DNA of 64,000 nucleotides from an uncultured Spartobacteria bacterium (lineage in GTDB: Bacteria; Verrucomicrobiota; Verrucomicrobiia; Chthoniobacterales; Chthoniobacteraceae). The notes under the pieces were generated by a model. That model saw only the letters and a list, made by a program, of their open reading frames with translations, made no database searches and was not told the origin of the DNA. The DNA lies in assembly GCA_903901425.1 (NCBI GenBank), contig CAIURC010000005.1:62001-126000 (forward strand), read 5' to 3'. Both the position numbers and the translations under genes were made by a program. Of this stretch, positions 27,595-36,522 are shown piece after piece (the first letter of the stretch is position 1; each line of letters opens with the position of its first letter).

Positions 27595-28650
27595 CTAACG
27601 GACGGCGTTTAACACCCCTTCAAGCCGCTCGTGGTCGTACACATGCACATGGGTGACCCGCATTTCCTCCAGCCCGCTGCGGGGATCCACATACCCTGCC
27701 ACCTGATCCACCAGTTGTGCGCGGGTCAAACGCCAGACCACTTTCCCAGCCGGGTCCACCTCCGCCAACACATCCTCCCCCTCCTCCGCTGCCTTCAAAT
27801 GGTAATCCCCGCACGCCACCACCAGATTCCCGTTCTCCAGTTTCTGCGTCCCGAGAAGATACCGGCACTTCAACCCCAACTCCCCGGCAGTCAACACCCG
27901 TTCCACCCCATCCCCGAGCTTCACCAACTGCCGCCCCGTGGAGGTTGCCACCCACATCGATCCACCCGGGATCACCACCGAACTGAATACCGGCCCTGAC
28001 ACCTCGGGCTTCAAGAGCTCCCCCAAATCCCGGCTCTCCAGCACCTTGCCGGTCCCTTCCTCCACCTTGAGCAGGGTTTTGCGGCTGTACTGAGCCACCC
28101 AGTACGCCCGCTCACCCAAAACCGCCCGGATTGTCCGGTACCGCGCATGGGTGGGCAACTCCTCCAGCACGGGCAGCGGCGTCTCCCTAACCACCGCGCC
28201 GCTCCGGTCCACCACCCGGATTTGGTTCACCCCAGCGTCCACCATTGCGAACCGGGCGCCGCCATCCAGAACGGCGCACCCGTTAGCCTCAGTCCCCTTG
28301 GATCCGGCACGCGCCGGATGGGCCACCACCAGATTCTTGTGCGCATCAAACACGGCGAGTCCTTTGGAATGCGCATAGGCAATTCCGCCATCGGGAAGAC
28401 GCCAGACGTCGTAGATCCCGCCATGGCCCTTGCCGGCAATCAGGTCGGTGACCCTGCCAGCCCGGTTGATCTCCACCACTTGGTTGTCAGCGGCCAGGAG
28501 CAGGCGTTCCTCGGCCTGAACCGGGGTCCCTGCGGGCCAGAGGCCCGACAACAGCATCCAGACCCCCCGCCAGACAGTCCTGCGCCATTTCCTGACGGGG
28601 CTCTGCGGAACACTGGAGGCTGAAACCGGGGTGAACGAAATCGTATTCAT
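27595..28650 (-). CDS. Secreted beta-propeller protein
   Basis: 351 residues with a basic N-terminus and a hydrophobic segment ending near TPVQAEE, taken as a signal peptide. Repeated blades of about 45 residues follow (LLAADNQVVEINRAG, GIYDVWRLPDGGIAYA, NGCAVLDGGARFAMVD, KLENGNLVVACGDY), as in PQQ- or NHL-type propellers. No cofactor residues were recognised. An AT-rich segment (28651-28700) upstream is likely its promoter. Confidence 0.75.
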   Translation of the reverse strand: MNTISFTPVSASSVPQSPVRKWRRTVWRGVWMLLSGLWPAGTPVQAEERLLLAADNQVVEINRAGRVTDLIAGKGHGGIYDVWRLPDGGIAYAHSKGLAVFDAHKNLVVAHPARAGSKGTEANGCAVLDGGARFAMVDAGVNQIRVVDRSGAVVRETPLPVLEELPTHARYRTIRAVLGERAYWVAQYSRKTLLKVEEGTGKVLESRDLGELLKPEVSGPVFSSVVIPGGSMWVATSTGRQLVKLGDGVERVLTAGELGLKCRYLLGTQKLENGNLVVACGDYHLKAAEEGEDVLAEVDPAGKVVWRLTRAQLVDQVAGYVDPRSGLEEMRVTHVHVYDHERLEGVLNAVR

Positions 28651-29010
28651 TCAATTATCTGTATATGATTTATTTACCCATTCATAGTTTTTTGCAATTC
28701 CCAAACCCGCTTGCGGGGCGCAAAGCGCCCCTCCCCCAACACACTCCCCCTGCTGAAGCGTGCGAATATTCCCCGGATTCCCGTCCCGAAAAACTCCGGC
28801 CGGGGCCCGCCATTCCGCCGAACGCCCACCCGGCAATACGCCGATGCCAGAAAAGACGGGCGCGTTCATGGGACTCAGCGGGCCACCCACTGCCCCCCGC
28901 GTGGGAGAGTCGACTCCGGGCGGGCCACCGAGTTTTGCCTCGCCTCAACCCCTGTGGATCTCTATTGGCATTGGGGTTTTACCGGCGCCCTGCCCTGATT
29001 TTTACGCTCC
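28651..29010. other. Divergent promoter region before the multiheme gene
   Basis: The first 50 bases are unusually AT-rich for this window and should hold the promoter of the minus-strand propeller gene. A perfect hairpin, GGGGCGC/GCGCCCC with an AAA loop, lies at 28715-28731. The rest is GC-rich with no convincing gene. Confidence 0.5.
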
Positions 29011-32000
29011 ATGAAACTGCGTCTCTCTTTTCTGGCTCTCCTCTGCGGCCTCCTGACCGGAGCGTTCTTCGCGTTAAAGGCTGAGGACAAGGCCTCGCCG
29101 CGGCTCACTCTGCCGGTTTTGACCCCGGACAAAGAAACGCCCGCGACCACCACCGCGCCGCCGCCCCTGCCGGAAACGCCTTCCCCGGCTCCGGAAACCA
29201 AACTGGAACTGATTCCGAACTCCACAGGTCAAGGTCCGGCCACCTCCCTTCCTCTCCCCCCGCCCCCGACCCGGTCGGGGGTCCAGCGCAACTGGATCGA
29301 CCAGACCCCGGAACAGGCCGCTTCCAAAAGCGTGGGCTGCATCGAGTGCCATAAGTCCACCGATGCCCACACCATGCACGCCTCGCCCAACGTCATCCTG
29401 GGCTGCGTGGATTGCCACGGCGGCAACCCAAAAAAAGGCCTGAAAATCCAGGAAGCCCACGTGGCTCCGCTCAACCCCGAGTTCTGGCGCAATTCCTCCA
29501 ATCCGGGCAATTCCACCGTCCTTCTCAACCACGAGTCCCCGGAATTCATCCGGTTCATCAACCCAGGTGATCTGCGGGCCGCTGAAAAAGCGTGTGGCCT
29601 CTGCCACGGCGACATCGTCAACCATGTCAACCACTCCATGATGAACCATGGCGGCATGCTGTGGAACGCCGCCGCCTACAACAACGGCAGCTTTGACCTC
29701 AAAAACCCAGTCGTTGGTCAGGCGTACGGCCCGGAAGGTCAGTCTCTCAAACTCGTGAACCCCTTTCCGCCCACCGCCGAACAAACCCGCACTCAGGGCA
29801 TCCTCCCCTACCTCATCCCGCTTCCCCGGTTCAACCGAACCATGCCCGGCAATGTGTTCCGGATCTTCGAAAAGGGCGGCTCACCCCAGCTTTCCCTCGG
29901 TTCGCCCACCGTGGATGAACCCCCGGGCAAACCCGAGCGCCGCCTCTCCGAACGTGGAATGGGCACCCTGAACCGCACCGACCCCATATTCCTCAGCGCT
30001 CACAAAACCCGGCTCCATGATCCGCTTCTGGGCTTCATGGGTTCCAATGACCGTGCCGGCGACTACCGGTCCAGCGGGTGTTCCGCCTGCCACGTGGTGT
30101 ACGCGAACGACCGCTCCCCGACCAACTCCGGGTGGTGGCACAAGTATGGCCATCAGGGGCTCAGCTTTTCCAAGGACCCCACCATCCCCAAAAACGAGCG
30201 GGGCCACCCAATCCTCCACCAGTTCACCCGGGCGATTCCCTCCTCCCAGTGCATGAACTGCCACATGCACCAAGGCAACCTCTTCGTGAACCCGTTCCTC
30301 GGCTACACTTGGTGGGATCAGGAGACCGATGCCGAGTTCATGTACCCCAAAGAGCAGCACGACCCCACCGACGACGAACTGGTCCGCTCCACCGTTTCCA
30401 ACCCCGAGGCTGCCGCCGCCCGCGGGCTCTGGGGCAAACTCGATTTCCTTGAAAAAGTTGCGGAACTCAACCCCAAGCTGAAGCACACCCAGTTTGCGGA
30501 TTACCACGGCCACGGCTGGGTCTTCCGCGCCATCTTCAAGCAGGACCGCAAAGGCAACCGGCTCGACCTAGACGACAACATCGTCCCGCACAACGATTTC
30601 AAAAAGACCGTCCACCTCAATGACATCCACATCGCCAAGGGGATGCAGTGCGTCGACTGCCATTTCGAGGTCGAGGTCCACGGCAACGGCCTGCTCTACG
30701 GCGAACCGCGCAATGCCACCACCATCATGTGCATCGACTGCCATGGCACTGTGAACAAGCGCCCCACCCTCGTCACCTCGGGCGCCAGCGGCCGCTGGGA
30801 TCCCAAGACCAACAAGATCTCCCCCATCGACCTCTCCCGGAGCGCCACCCCGTGGAAACCCCGCTTTGAATGGGAAGGCACCCGCCTTTTCCAGAACTCC
30901 ACGATGTCCCCGGACATCCGCTGGGAAGTGCCTCAGACCGTCGACATCGTCGATCCCAACTCCCACAACTACAACGCCAAGGCCCGGTACGCCAAAACCC
31001 TCCAGCGCGACGGCACCACCTGGGGCGCCGTTCCGGATTCCCCGGAAAAATGCAAATCCGACCTGGCCCACAGCAACGACTCGATGGACTGCCAGATCTG
31101 CCACACCTCCTGGGCCACCAGCTGTTTTGGCTGCCACATCCCGATGAAAGCCAACCAGCGCGTTGCCCAAAACAAGTTCGAAGGCGCTACCGAACGCAAC
31201 TTCTCCACTTATAACCCTCAGGTCGTCCGGGACGACGTCTTCATGCTCGGCATCGATGGCACCGTCAAAAAACACCGGATGGCCGTGCTCCGGTCCTCCA
31301 GCGCCATGGTTGTGAGCTCCCAGAGCTCGAACCGGGAATGGTTCTATTCCCAGGCCCAGACCGTCAGCGGCGACGGCTACAGCGGCCAGGCGTTCAACCC
31401 CCACTTCGCCCACACCACCAGCGGACGCGGCACCACCAAGAACTGCACCGACTGCCACCTGTCCAAGGCCGAGGACAACAACGCCTGGATCACCTCGCTG
31501 CTCGGGTTCGGAACCGGCACGGTCAATTTCTTTGGCCGGTACGCCTGGGTCGGTGGCGAACACGAACTCCACGGGGTGGTCTGGACCGAACCCGAGGAAC
31601 CCCAGTCGCCCATTGGCAGCTCTTTCCATAAGCACGCCTATCCCCGCCATTTCGCCCAGCACCTCGACAACAAGCGGGTGCTCAAGGAGGGCTACGATCA
31701 TCACGCCAGTTCCATCCACGACCTGACGCTCCACGGCGAGTACCTCTACACCGCCAACGGCAAAGCCGGGTTCGAGGTGTTCGATGTCGCCAACATCGAC
31801 CAGAAAGGCTTCTCCGAACGCTTCCTGACCGCGCCTGTCTCCCCGCTCGGCCAGCGCACCTACGTCCGGACCAAGTTCGCCACCTCGGCCGCCTTGGCGA
31901 GCACCCTGATCAATGATCCCACCCGGATCCAAAACCCGGCCAATGAGGAACAACCCATCCATCCCATCTACGGCCACGCCTTCATCACCGACCTGGAGGA

Positions 32001-33129
32001 AGGCCTCGTGATCGTCGACATCTCCCCGCTCTACGATGGCAACCCGGAAAACAACTTCCTGCGCCGGACCAAGTTCAAGGACGACAAAGGCGGCCCGACC
32101 ACCGACCACTTCAATCCCGATGGTAAACTCACTGGTGCAACCTACGGCGTCTGTGCAGGACACCGCGTTTACATCACCACCCCGCGCGGCCTTGCCGTCG
32201 TCGATGTCAACAATCCCGCCCAACCCCGGCTCGCCGGTGAACTCACCGGTGGGTTCCTGAAAAATCCGCGCGCCGTTGCCATCCAGTTCCGGTACGCGTT
32301 CGTCACGGACGAGGAAGGGCTCAAAGTCGTCGACATCTCTGATCCGGTCCACCCCAAGCCCGTGCCGGGCGCCGTGGTGAAACTGCGCAACGCCCAGAAA
32401 CTCTACGTGGCGCGCACCTACGCCTACGTGGCCAACGGCAGCGACGGCCTCGCCATTGTGGATGTCATCAACCCGGAACGTCCTGTTCTGGATCAGATGT
32501 TTAACGCAAATGGCCAACTCAACGACACCCGCGCCGTCCAGATCGGATCCGTGTCCGCCTCCATGTACGCCCTGGTCGCCGACGGCCATAACGGACTGCG
32601 CGTCGTCCAGATGATCTCGCCCGACACCGTCGAGGGTGCCTCCGGGTTCAGCCCGCGCCCCGCGCCGCGCCTGATCGCCTCATACCCCACCAAACACCCG
32701 ATGCTCGCTGTCTCCCGCGGCCTCGACCGGGACCGCGTCACGGACGAAACCGGGGGCCAGACCGTGGTGTTCGGCCGCCGCGGCGCCCGGCCCTTCCACT
32801 TGGACGAAATGCGCCCCTTCCTCCGCCACAAGGACGGCGCATACTACAAAGTCGAGGATGTCCTCCTTAAAACCGTCACCGAGGAACGCGAAGTCGAGCC
32901 CGGCAAAAAAGCGAAGGTCTCCCGGACCGCCCTCATGACCCGGGCTGGCCGCGAAATTCCGGCGCCCGAACCGCCTCCGGCCAAGATCGGGCCGGACGGC
33001 AAGCCGGTCGAACCCGCGCTTCCGCAGGGGAACCCCTCCAAGCTGGCACCGGACTTCGACCTTCTGCGCGTGGTTCCGCTCCAGCCCGCCATCCCCAAGG
33101 ATTCTAAGGAAGCGCCCAAGAAGCCTTAA
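29011..33129 (+). CDS. Ten-heme c-type cytochrome fused to an LVIVD beta-propeller
   Basis: 1372 residues with an N-terminal signal (about 1-24) and a Pro-rich linker. Ten CxxCH heme sites are seen, at about residues 110, 132, 195, 357, 414, 547, 574, 694, 705 and 812. The C-terminal third (about 905-1220) has at least five LVIVD-type blades (GLVIVDIS, GLAVVDVNNP, GLKVVDISDP, GLAIVDVINP, GLRVVQM). A charged Pro/Lys-rich tail ends the protein. It should sit in the periplasm or on the outer surface and carry electrons, with the propeller as a binding scaffold. No other cytochrome, porin or maturation gene is beside it. It is much larger than ordinary multiheme cytochromes. Confidence 0.92.
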   Translation: MKLRLSFLALLCGLLTGAFFALKAEDKASPRLTLPVLTPDKETPATTTAPPPLPETPSPAPETKLELIPNSTGQGPATSLPLPPPPTRSGVQRNWIDQTPEQAASKSVGCIECHKSTDAHTMHASPNVILGCVDCHGGNPKKGLKIQEAHVAPLNPEFWRNSSNPGNSTVLLNHESPEFIRFINPGDLRAAEKACGLCHGDIVNHVNHSMMNHGGMLWNAAAYNNGSFDLKNPVVGQAYGPEGQSLKLVNPFPPTAEQTRTQGILPYLIPLPRFNRTMPGNVFRIFEKGGSPQLSLGSPTVDEPPGKPERRLSERGMGTLNRTDPIFLSAHKTRLHDPLLGFMGSNDRAGDYRSSGCSACHVVYANDRSPTNSGWWHKYGHQGLSFSKDPTIPKNERGHPILHQFTRAIPSSQCMNCHMHQGNLFVNPFLGYTWWDQETDAEFMYPKEQHDPTDDELVRSTVSNPEAAAARGLWGKLDFLEKVAELNPKLKHTQFADYHGHGWVFRAIFKQDRKGNRLDLDDNIVPHNDFKKTVHLNDIHIAKGMQCVDCHFEVEVHGNGLLYGEPRNATTIMCIDCHGTVNKRPTLVTSGASGRWDPKTNKISPIDLSRSATPWKPRFEWEGTRLFQNSTMSPDIRWEVPQTVDIVDPNSHNYNAKARYAKTLQRDGTTWGAVPDSPEKCKSDLAHSNDSMDCQICHTSWATSCFGCHIPMKANQRVAQNKFEGATERNFSTYNPQVVRDDVFMLGIDGTVKKHRMAVLRSSSAMVVSSQSSNREWFYSQAQTVSGDGYSGQAFNPHFAHTTSGRGTTKNCTDCHLSKAEDNNAWITSLLGFGTGTVNFFGRYAWVGGEHELHGVVWTEPEEPQSPIGSSFHKHAYPRHFAQHLDNKRVLKEGYDHHASSIHDLTLHGEYLYTANGKAGFEVFDVANIDQKGFSERFLTAPVSPLGQRTYVRTKFATSAALASTLINDPTRIQNPANEEQPIHPIYGHAFITDLEEGLVIVDISPLYDGNPENNFLRRTKFKDDKGGPTTDHFNPDGKLTGATYGVCAGHRVYITTPRGLAVVDVNNPAQPRLAGELTGGFLKNPRAVAIQFRYAFVTDEEGLKVVDISDPVHPKPVPGAVVKLRNAQKLYVARTYAYVANGSDGLAIVDVINPERPVLDQMFNANGQLNDTRAVQIGSVSASMYALVADGHNGLRVVQMISPDTVEGASGFSPRPAPRLIASYPTKHPMLAVSRGLDRDRVTDETGGQTVVFGRRGARPFHLDEMRPFLRHKDGAYYKVEDVLLKTVTEEREVEPGKKAKVSRTALMTRAGREIPAPEPPPAKIGPDGKPVEPALPQGNPSKLAPDFDLLRVVPLQPAIPKDSKEAPKKP

Positions 33130-33146
33130 CCGGGAAGTCAGTCGCG

Positions 33147-33215
33147 AAAAAGAGGGTCCTGGGTCTGAACGCGGTCTGCCCCTGTTTTGCCCCGGACCGG
33201 AGAGGCCCTCTTTTT
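33147..33215. repeat. Inverted repeat at the left edge of the RAYT unit, possible terminator
   Basis: AAAAAGAGGG at 33147-33156 pairs with CCCTCTTTTT at 33206-33215. The large loop contains GGTCTGCCCC, related to the GGTCTGTCCCC repeats right of the transposase. The T-rich right arm could also end transcription of the cytochrome gene. Confidence 0.55.
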
Positions 33216-33323
33216 CTTTGTTTCAAAAGGCGTTGCCCCGCTCTGATCGGCAGGAAATCGGCAGGGAAAATTGGGAGGCCTCGGCCCGGTTGTCCCGCCT
33301 GCGGCTCCCCATGAAGGTGGGGC

Positions 33324-34388
33324 ATGCGAATGACTCGATTCGGCGCAAAAGCAGGGGCGAATGGCACATTTCATGTCACCTCGCGGGTCGTGGACAAGGA
33401 TTACAAGTTCGGCCCGGAGGACAAAGACAGCATTGTGGAGCGCCTTCGCCAATACGGGGAGTTCTGCGGGGTCGAGGTGCTCACCCACTCCATCATGTGC
33501 AACCATTTCCATCTCACCGTCCGTATCCCGGCGGCTCCAGGACCGGAGCTCGATGACGCCGAGATTGTTCGTCTGGCCGCCGTGGGGAAAATCTCGTACG
33601 GCGCCAAGCGGTTGGAACGCGAACTGGCCCAGGCACGCAAGGACGGAGACGAGGAAGCCATCAAGCGGCTCAGGAACAAGGTGCTTTCCCGAAGGCTGAA
33701 CTTGGCGAAGTTCATGCAGGCATTCAAACAGGCCATCACTCAGGATTACAATCGGCGCCATGGCCGGGAGGGTACGCTCTGGGAGGGGCGTTACCGGAGC
33801 GTGCAACTGGAGAACACCGAGCGGGTGGTCCCGTTGGTTTCCGCCTATGTGGACCTGAACCCGGTCCGTGCTGGGATGGTGGAGGATCCCGGGGACTATC
33901 AGTGGTCGGGGTACGGGGCGGCGATGCGCGGCGGTGTGCAGGCGTTGGAGGGAATCAGAAAGATCGTGATGGAGTGTCTGGATTCGCCCCGTTCTGGGGA
34001 AACGCCCGAACAGGAGATGCACCGGGCATTGGAGCGGTACCGGATGTATTTGTTCGAGAAGGGGGAGGCGAGGGAGGCGTCGGAGGATGGGACGGGCGGT
34101 CGTTTGGGGATTGATCCGGAACGGGTTGAGGAGGTGCTTCGCAAGGGAGGCAAGCTGAGTGCGTTTGAGGCGTCCCGGTGCCGGAACCTGTATTTTACGG
34201 AGGGCCTGGCAGTGGGGAGCGAGGATTTTGTGGAGGAAGTGTTTGAGAGGTACCGAGGGCAATTTGGAGCGCGCCGCAAGAAAGGGGCGCTGAAGCCTGT
34301 GGGTGTGGATCTGCCTGGCATTGCGGTGCTCGGGCCAGTGCGGAAACAGGCGATCACGGTTCCGGAACCGTTTTCCCGGAAGAAGTAA
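33324..34388 (+). CDS. REP-associated tyrosine transposase (Y1_Tnp family)
   Basis: 354 residues. The N-terminal HUH nuclease domain has GTFHVTSRVV, the metal-binding pair in MCNHFHLTV (His61, His63) and the nucleophile Tyr142 in AITQDYNRRHG, followed by GTLWEGRYRS and AYVDLNPVRAGMV. The C-terminal 170 residues are an extra helical region that is longer than in short RAYTs. The enzyme cuts single-stranded DNA at REP hairpins. All key residues are kept, so it may be active. A terminator follows at 34421. Confidence 0.93.
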   Translation: MRMTRFGAKAGANGTFHVTSRVVDKDYKFGPEDKDSIVERLRQYGEFCGVEVLTHSIMCNHFHLTVRIPAAPGPELDDAEIVRLAAVGKISYGAKRLERELAQARKDGDEEAIKRLRNKVLSRRLNLAKFMQAFKQAITQDYNRRHGREGTLWEGRYRSVQLENTERVVPLVSAYVDLNPVRAGMVEDPGDYQWSGYGAAMRGGVQALEGIRKIVMECLDSPRSGETPEQEMHRALERYRMYLFEKGEAREASEDGTGGRLGIDPERVEEVLRKGGKLSAFEASRCRNLYFTEGLAVGSEDFVEEVFERYRGQFGARRKKGALKPVGVDLPGIAVLGPVRKQAITVPEPFSRKK

Positions 34389-34420
34389 ACCGGCGGCTGG
34401 CGGGTAAAGAAAAAATGAGA

Positions 34421-34445
34421 AAGGCGAACGCTCGTTCGCCTTTTT
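34421..34445 (+). terminator. Rho-independent terminator after the transposase
   Basis: AAGGCGAAC pairs with GTTCGCCTT around GCTC, followed by TTT. It lies about 32 bases after the transposase stop. Confidence 0.85.
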
Positions 34446-34648
34446 GTGCTGCCCAGATATGGGCTGGCAAGCCTCAGTCAGCAGCTCCTGACGGTCGATG
34501 GGCGCCGGTTTGAGAGGCATCGGTGTTACCGGTTCTGCGTGTGTTGCGCGCGTTCCATGGAAAACCAAGCGGACGGACAGGTCGCTTCGATCGTGCGCTT
34601 GAAAACCGCTCCCAACAGACTCAGAACGCCCACCTCTGTAAAAACGGA

Positions 34649-34721
34649 GGTCTGTCCCCCGTGAAAAACAAGGTCTGTCCCCGCGAAATAGGGCCAGTGA
34701 GAAATACGGAGGTCTGTCCCC
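34649..34721. repeat. Three copies of GGTCTGTCCCC
   Basis: Exact 11-base copies start at 34649, 34672 and 34711, each preceded by an A/G-rich stretch (ACGGA or ACAA). A fourth, degenerate copy is at 33173 on the other side of the transposase. Confidence 0.75.
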
Positions 34722-34823
34722 GGACGAGCACCGTGAATGCGGGTGTTTAGGAAAAGGCCTCGGAATCCGGCGGGACCCGGTTAGTGTTTGGGGTAGGTCT
34801 CGTTGATTCCTTTTCTCCCCCCG

Positions 34824-36512
34824 ATGAACTTCTCAAGAACTCTGTTGTTTCCGCTTTTGGCTGGGCTGCCGTTGTTTGCCGAGGTGACGACCGTTCATGT
34901 GCCGATGCGCGACGGTGTGCAGTTGGCTGCCGATATTTACCGGGAGGCCGGGGCGGCAAGCGGTCCGGTGGTCTTGACCCGGACGCCTTACGACAGGCGG
35001 AAGCAGAAAGCGACCGGGGAGCGGTGGGCAAAGGCCGGGTACACGTTCGTTGCCCAGGATTGCCGCGGAAAGTTCGGTTCGGAAGGCGAGTTTGCGCCCT
35101 ACAACAACGAGGGGCAGGATGGGTACGACACGCTGGAATGGATTATGCAGCAGCCGTGGTGTGGCGGCCGGGTGGGGATGGTGGGGGCCTCGTATGTGGG
35201 GGCGGTGCAGTGGCAGGCGGCGGTGGAACGTCCGCCGGGCTTGGTGGCGATTGCGCCGCAGGCGACCTGGAGCAGTTTTTACCGGAACCTTTACCTAGGC
35301 GGGTGCGTGCGATTGTCGCTGATTGCGGGCTGGCTGAGTGGAAACTCTCCGAGGCCGAAGGACGTGGTCGTGAACGACTTTAGCAGGGCATGGCTCCAAC
35401 TACCCCTGAACGAAGTGGACCGAGCCATGGGCTGGGAAATGCCGTGGCTGGACGCGTTTCTGACTCATCCCCGGCCAGACGGGTTCTGGACCCGACTGGA
35501 TCTGAGTGCGCGTCTGCCCGAACTCGAGCTTCCCGTGCTCCATGTGGTGGGGTACTACGACTATTTTTCCCGCGAGTCGGTCGATAATTTTGTCCGGATG
35601 CAGAAACAGGCCAGAGATCCGGAAACGCGCCGTGAACAGCGTCTCATCCTTGGCCCATGGGATCATGGCACGATTGGAAAAAGCACGGTGGGCGAGGTGG
35701 ATTTCGGCGCGGGGGCGGTTCTGGACACCCAGGCTCTTCAGGTCGAATGGTTTAACCGGCAGCTCAAAAAGGAGTCTGCCGCGCCATTCGTTCCGGTCCG
35801 CTATTTTTCGATGGGCGACAACGAGTGGCACGAGGCGCAGACTTGGCCGCCGGAAGGTTTTACTGAGACAGCCTTCTATTTGCAGTCAGGAGGAAGAGCG
35901 AACACCGATGGCGGGGACGGCCGGCTGAGCCGGGAGGCGCCTGCCGGGAGTCAGCCGGCCGACCGTTTCAAGGCGGATCCGGCGGACCCCGTGCCTTCCT
36001 CTCCCGTAACGGAGCAACGGCCGCTGAAGGGGGCGGTGTGGGGGCCGGTGGATCAAGCCCCCACGGAAAAGCGCGGAGACGTTTTGGTGTACACGAGTGA
36101 ACCTCTGGCTACGCCGCTGGAGTTTGCGGGCACCGCGGAGGCGGTGCTCCATGTTTCCACGGACACTCCGGATGCGGACTGGGCGGTAAAGCTTGTGGAT
36201 GTGCATCCCGGAGGTTTTGCGCAAAACATTGCGCGTGGGATCCTGCGGGGTCGGTACCGGAGTTCGCTGCTCAAGCCGGAACTGATGGAGGCCGGGGTGG
36301 TTTACGAAATCCGGGTGGATCTGGGGCCCGTGGCAGCCCGGCTTGAGGCGGGGCACCGACTTCGGGTCGACATCAGCGGGGCGGATTTTCCGCTGTATGA
36401 CCGGAACCCAAACACGGCGGCCGGGATTTTTGGATCGGAAACGGTGGTGGCAACGGAGGCGGTGCACCACGCCCCTGAGGCGCTTTCGAGGATTGTGCTG
36501 CCGGTGCGGTAA
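34824..36512 (+). CDS. Exported CocE/NonD family hydrolase
   Basis: 562 residues with a short signal (MNFSRTLLFPLLAGLPLFAE). The N-terminal alpha/beta-hydrolase domain has the nucleophile Ser123 (GMVGASYVG), an acid near HVVGYYDYFS and His in LGPWDHG. The C-terminal jelly-roll domain (about 360-560) is that of X-Pro dipeptidyl-peptidase S15 and cocaine esterase. It probably cleaves acyl or peptide bonds of small molecules. The start at 34824 is chosen for the signal peptide. The gene ends 10 bases from a convergent gene. Confidence 0.9.
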   Translation: MNFSRTLLFPLLAGLPLFAEVTTVHVPMRDGVQLAADIYREAGAASGPVVLTRTPYDRRKQKATGERWAKAGYTFVAQDCRGKFGSEGEFAPYNNEGQDGYDTLEWIMQQPWCGGRVGMVGASYVGAVQWQAAVERPPGLVAIAPQATWSSFYRNLYLGGCVRLSLIAGWLSGNSPRPKDVVVNDFSRAWLQLPLNEVDRAMGWEMPWLDAFLTHPRPDGFWTRLDLSARLPELELPVLHVVGYYDYFSRESVDNFVRMQKQARDPETRREQRLILGPWDHGTIGKSTVGEVDFGAGAVLDTQALQVEWFNRQLKKESAAPFVPVRYFSMGDNEWHEAQTWPPEGFTETAFYLQSGGRANTDGGDGRLSREAPAGSQPADRFKADPADPVPSSPVTEQRPLKGAVWGPVDQAPTEKRGDVLVYTSEPLATPLEFAGTAEAVLHVSTDTPDADWAVKLVDVHPGGFAQNIARGILRGRYRSSLLKPELMEAGVVYEIRVDLGPVAARLEAGHRLRVDISGADFPLYDRNPNTAAGIFGSETVVATEAVHHAPEALSRIVLPVR

Positions 36513-36522
36513 ACCGTCCGGG

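Larger units (their letters stand above)
33173..34721 (+). mobile_element. RAYT transposase with flanking GGTCTGTCCCC motifs
   Basis: A REP-associated tyrosine transposase gene (33324-34388) lies between one related motif on the left (33173) and three exact copies on the right (34649, 34672, 34711), all in the same orientation. This is the layout expected of a RAYT with its REP-like sites. True ends were not defined. Confidence 0.65.
34389..34823. other. Intergenic region with terminator and REP-like motifs
   Basis: 435 bases without a convincing gene. It holds the transposase terminator (34421-34445) and three GGTCTGTCCCC motifs (34649-34721). The promoter of the following hydrolase gene should lie between about 34725 and 34815; no good elements were recognised. 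Confidence 0.55.

Noticed and set aside
30568-32589. Open frame of 673 codons on the minus strand
   Set aside because: Antisense to the multiheme cytochrome and its propeller; Gly/Val-rich shadow composition.
33138-34568. Open frame of 476 codons on the minus strand
   Set aside because: Antisense to the RAYT transposase, whose nuclease motifs are intact on the plus strand.
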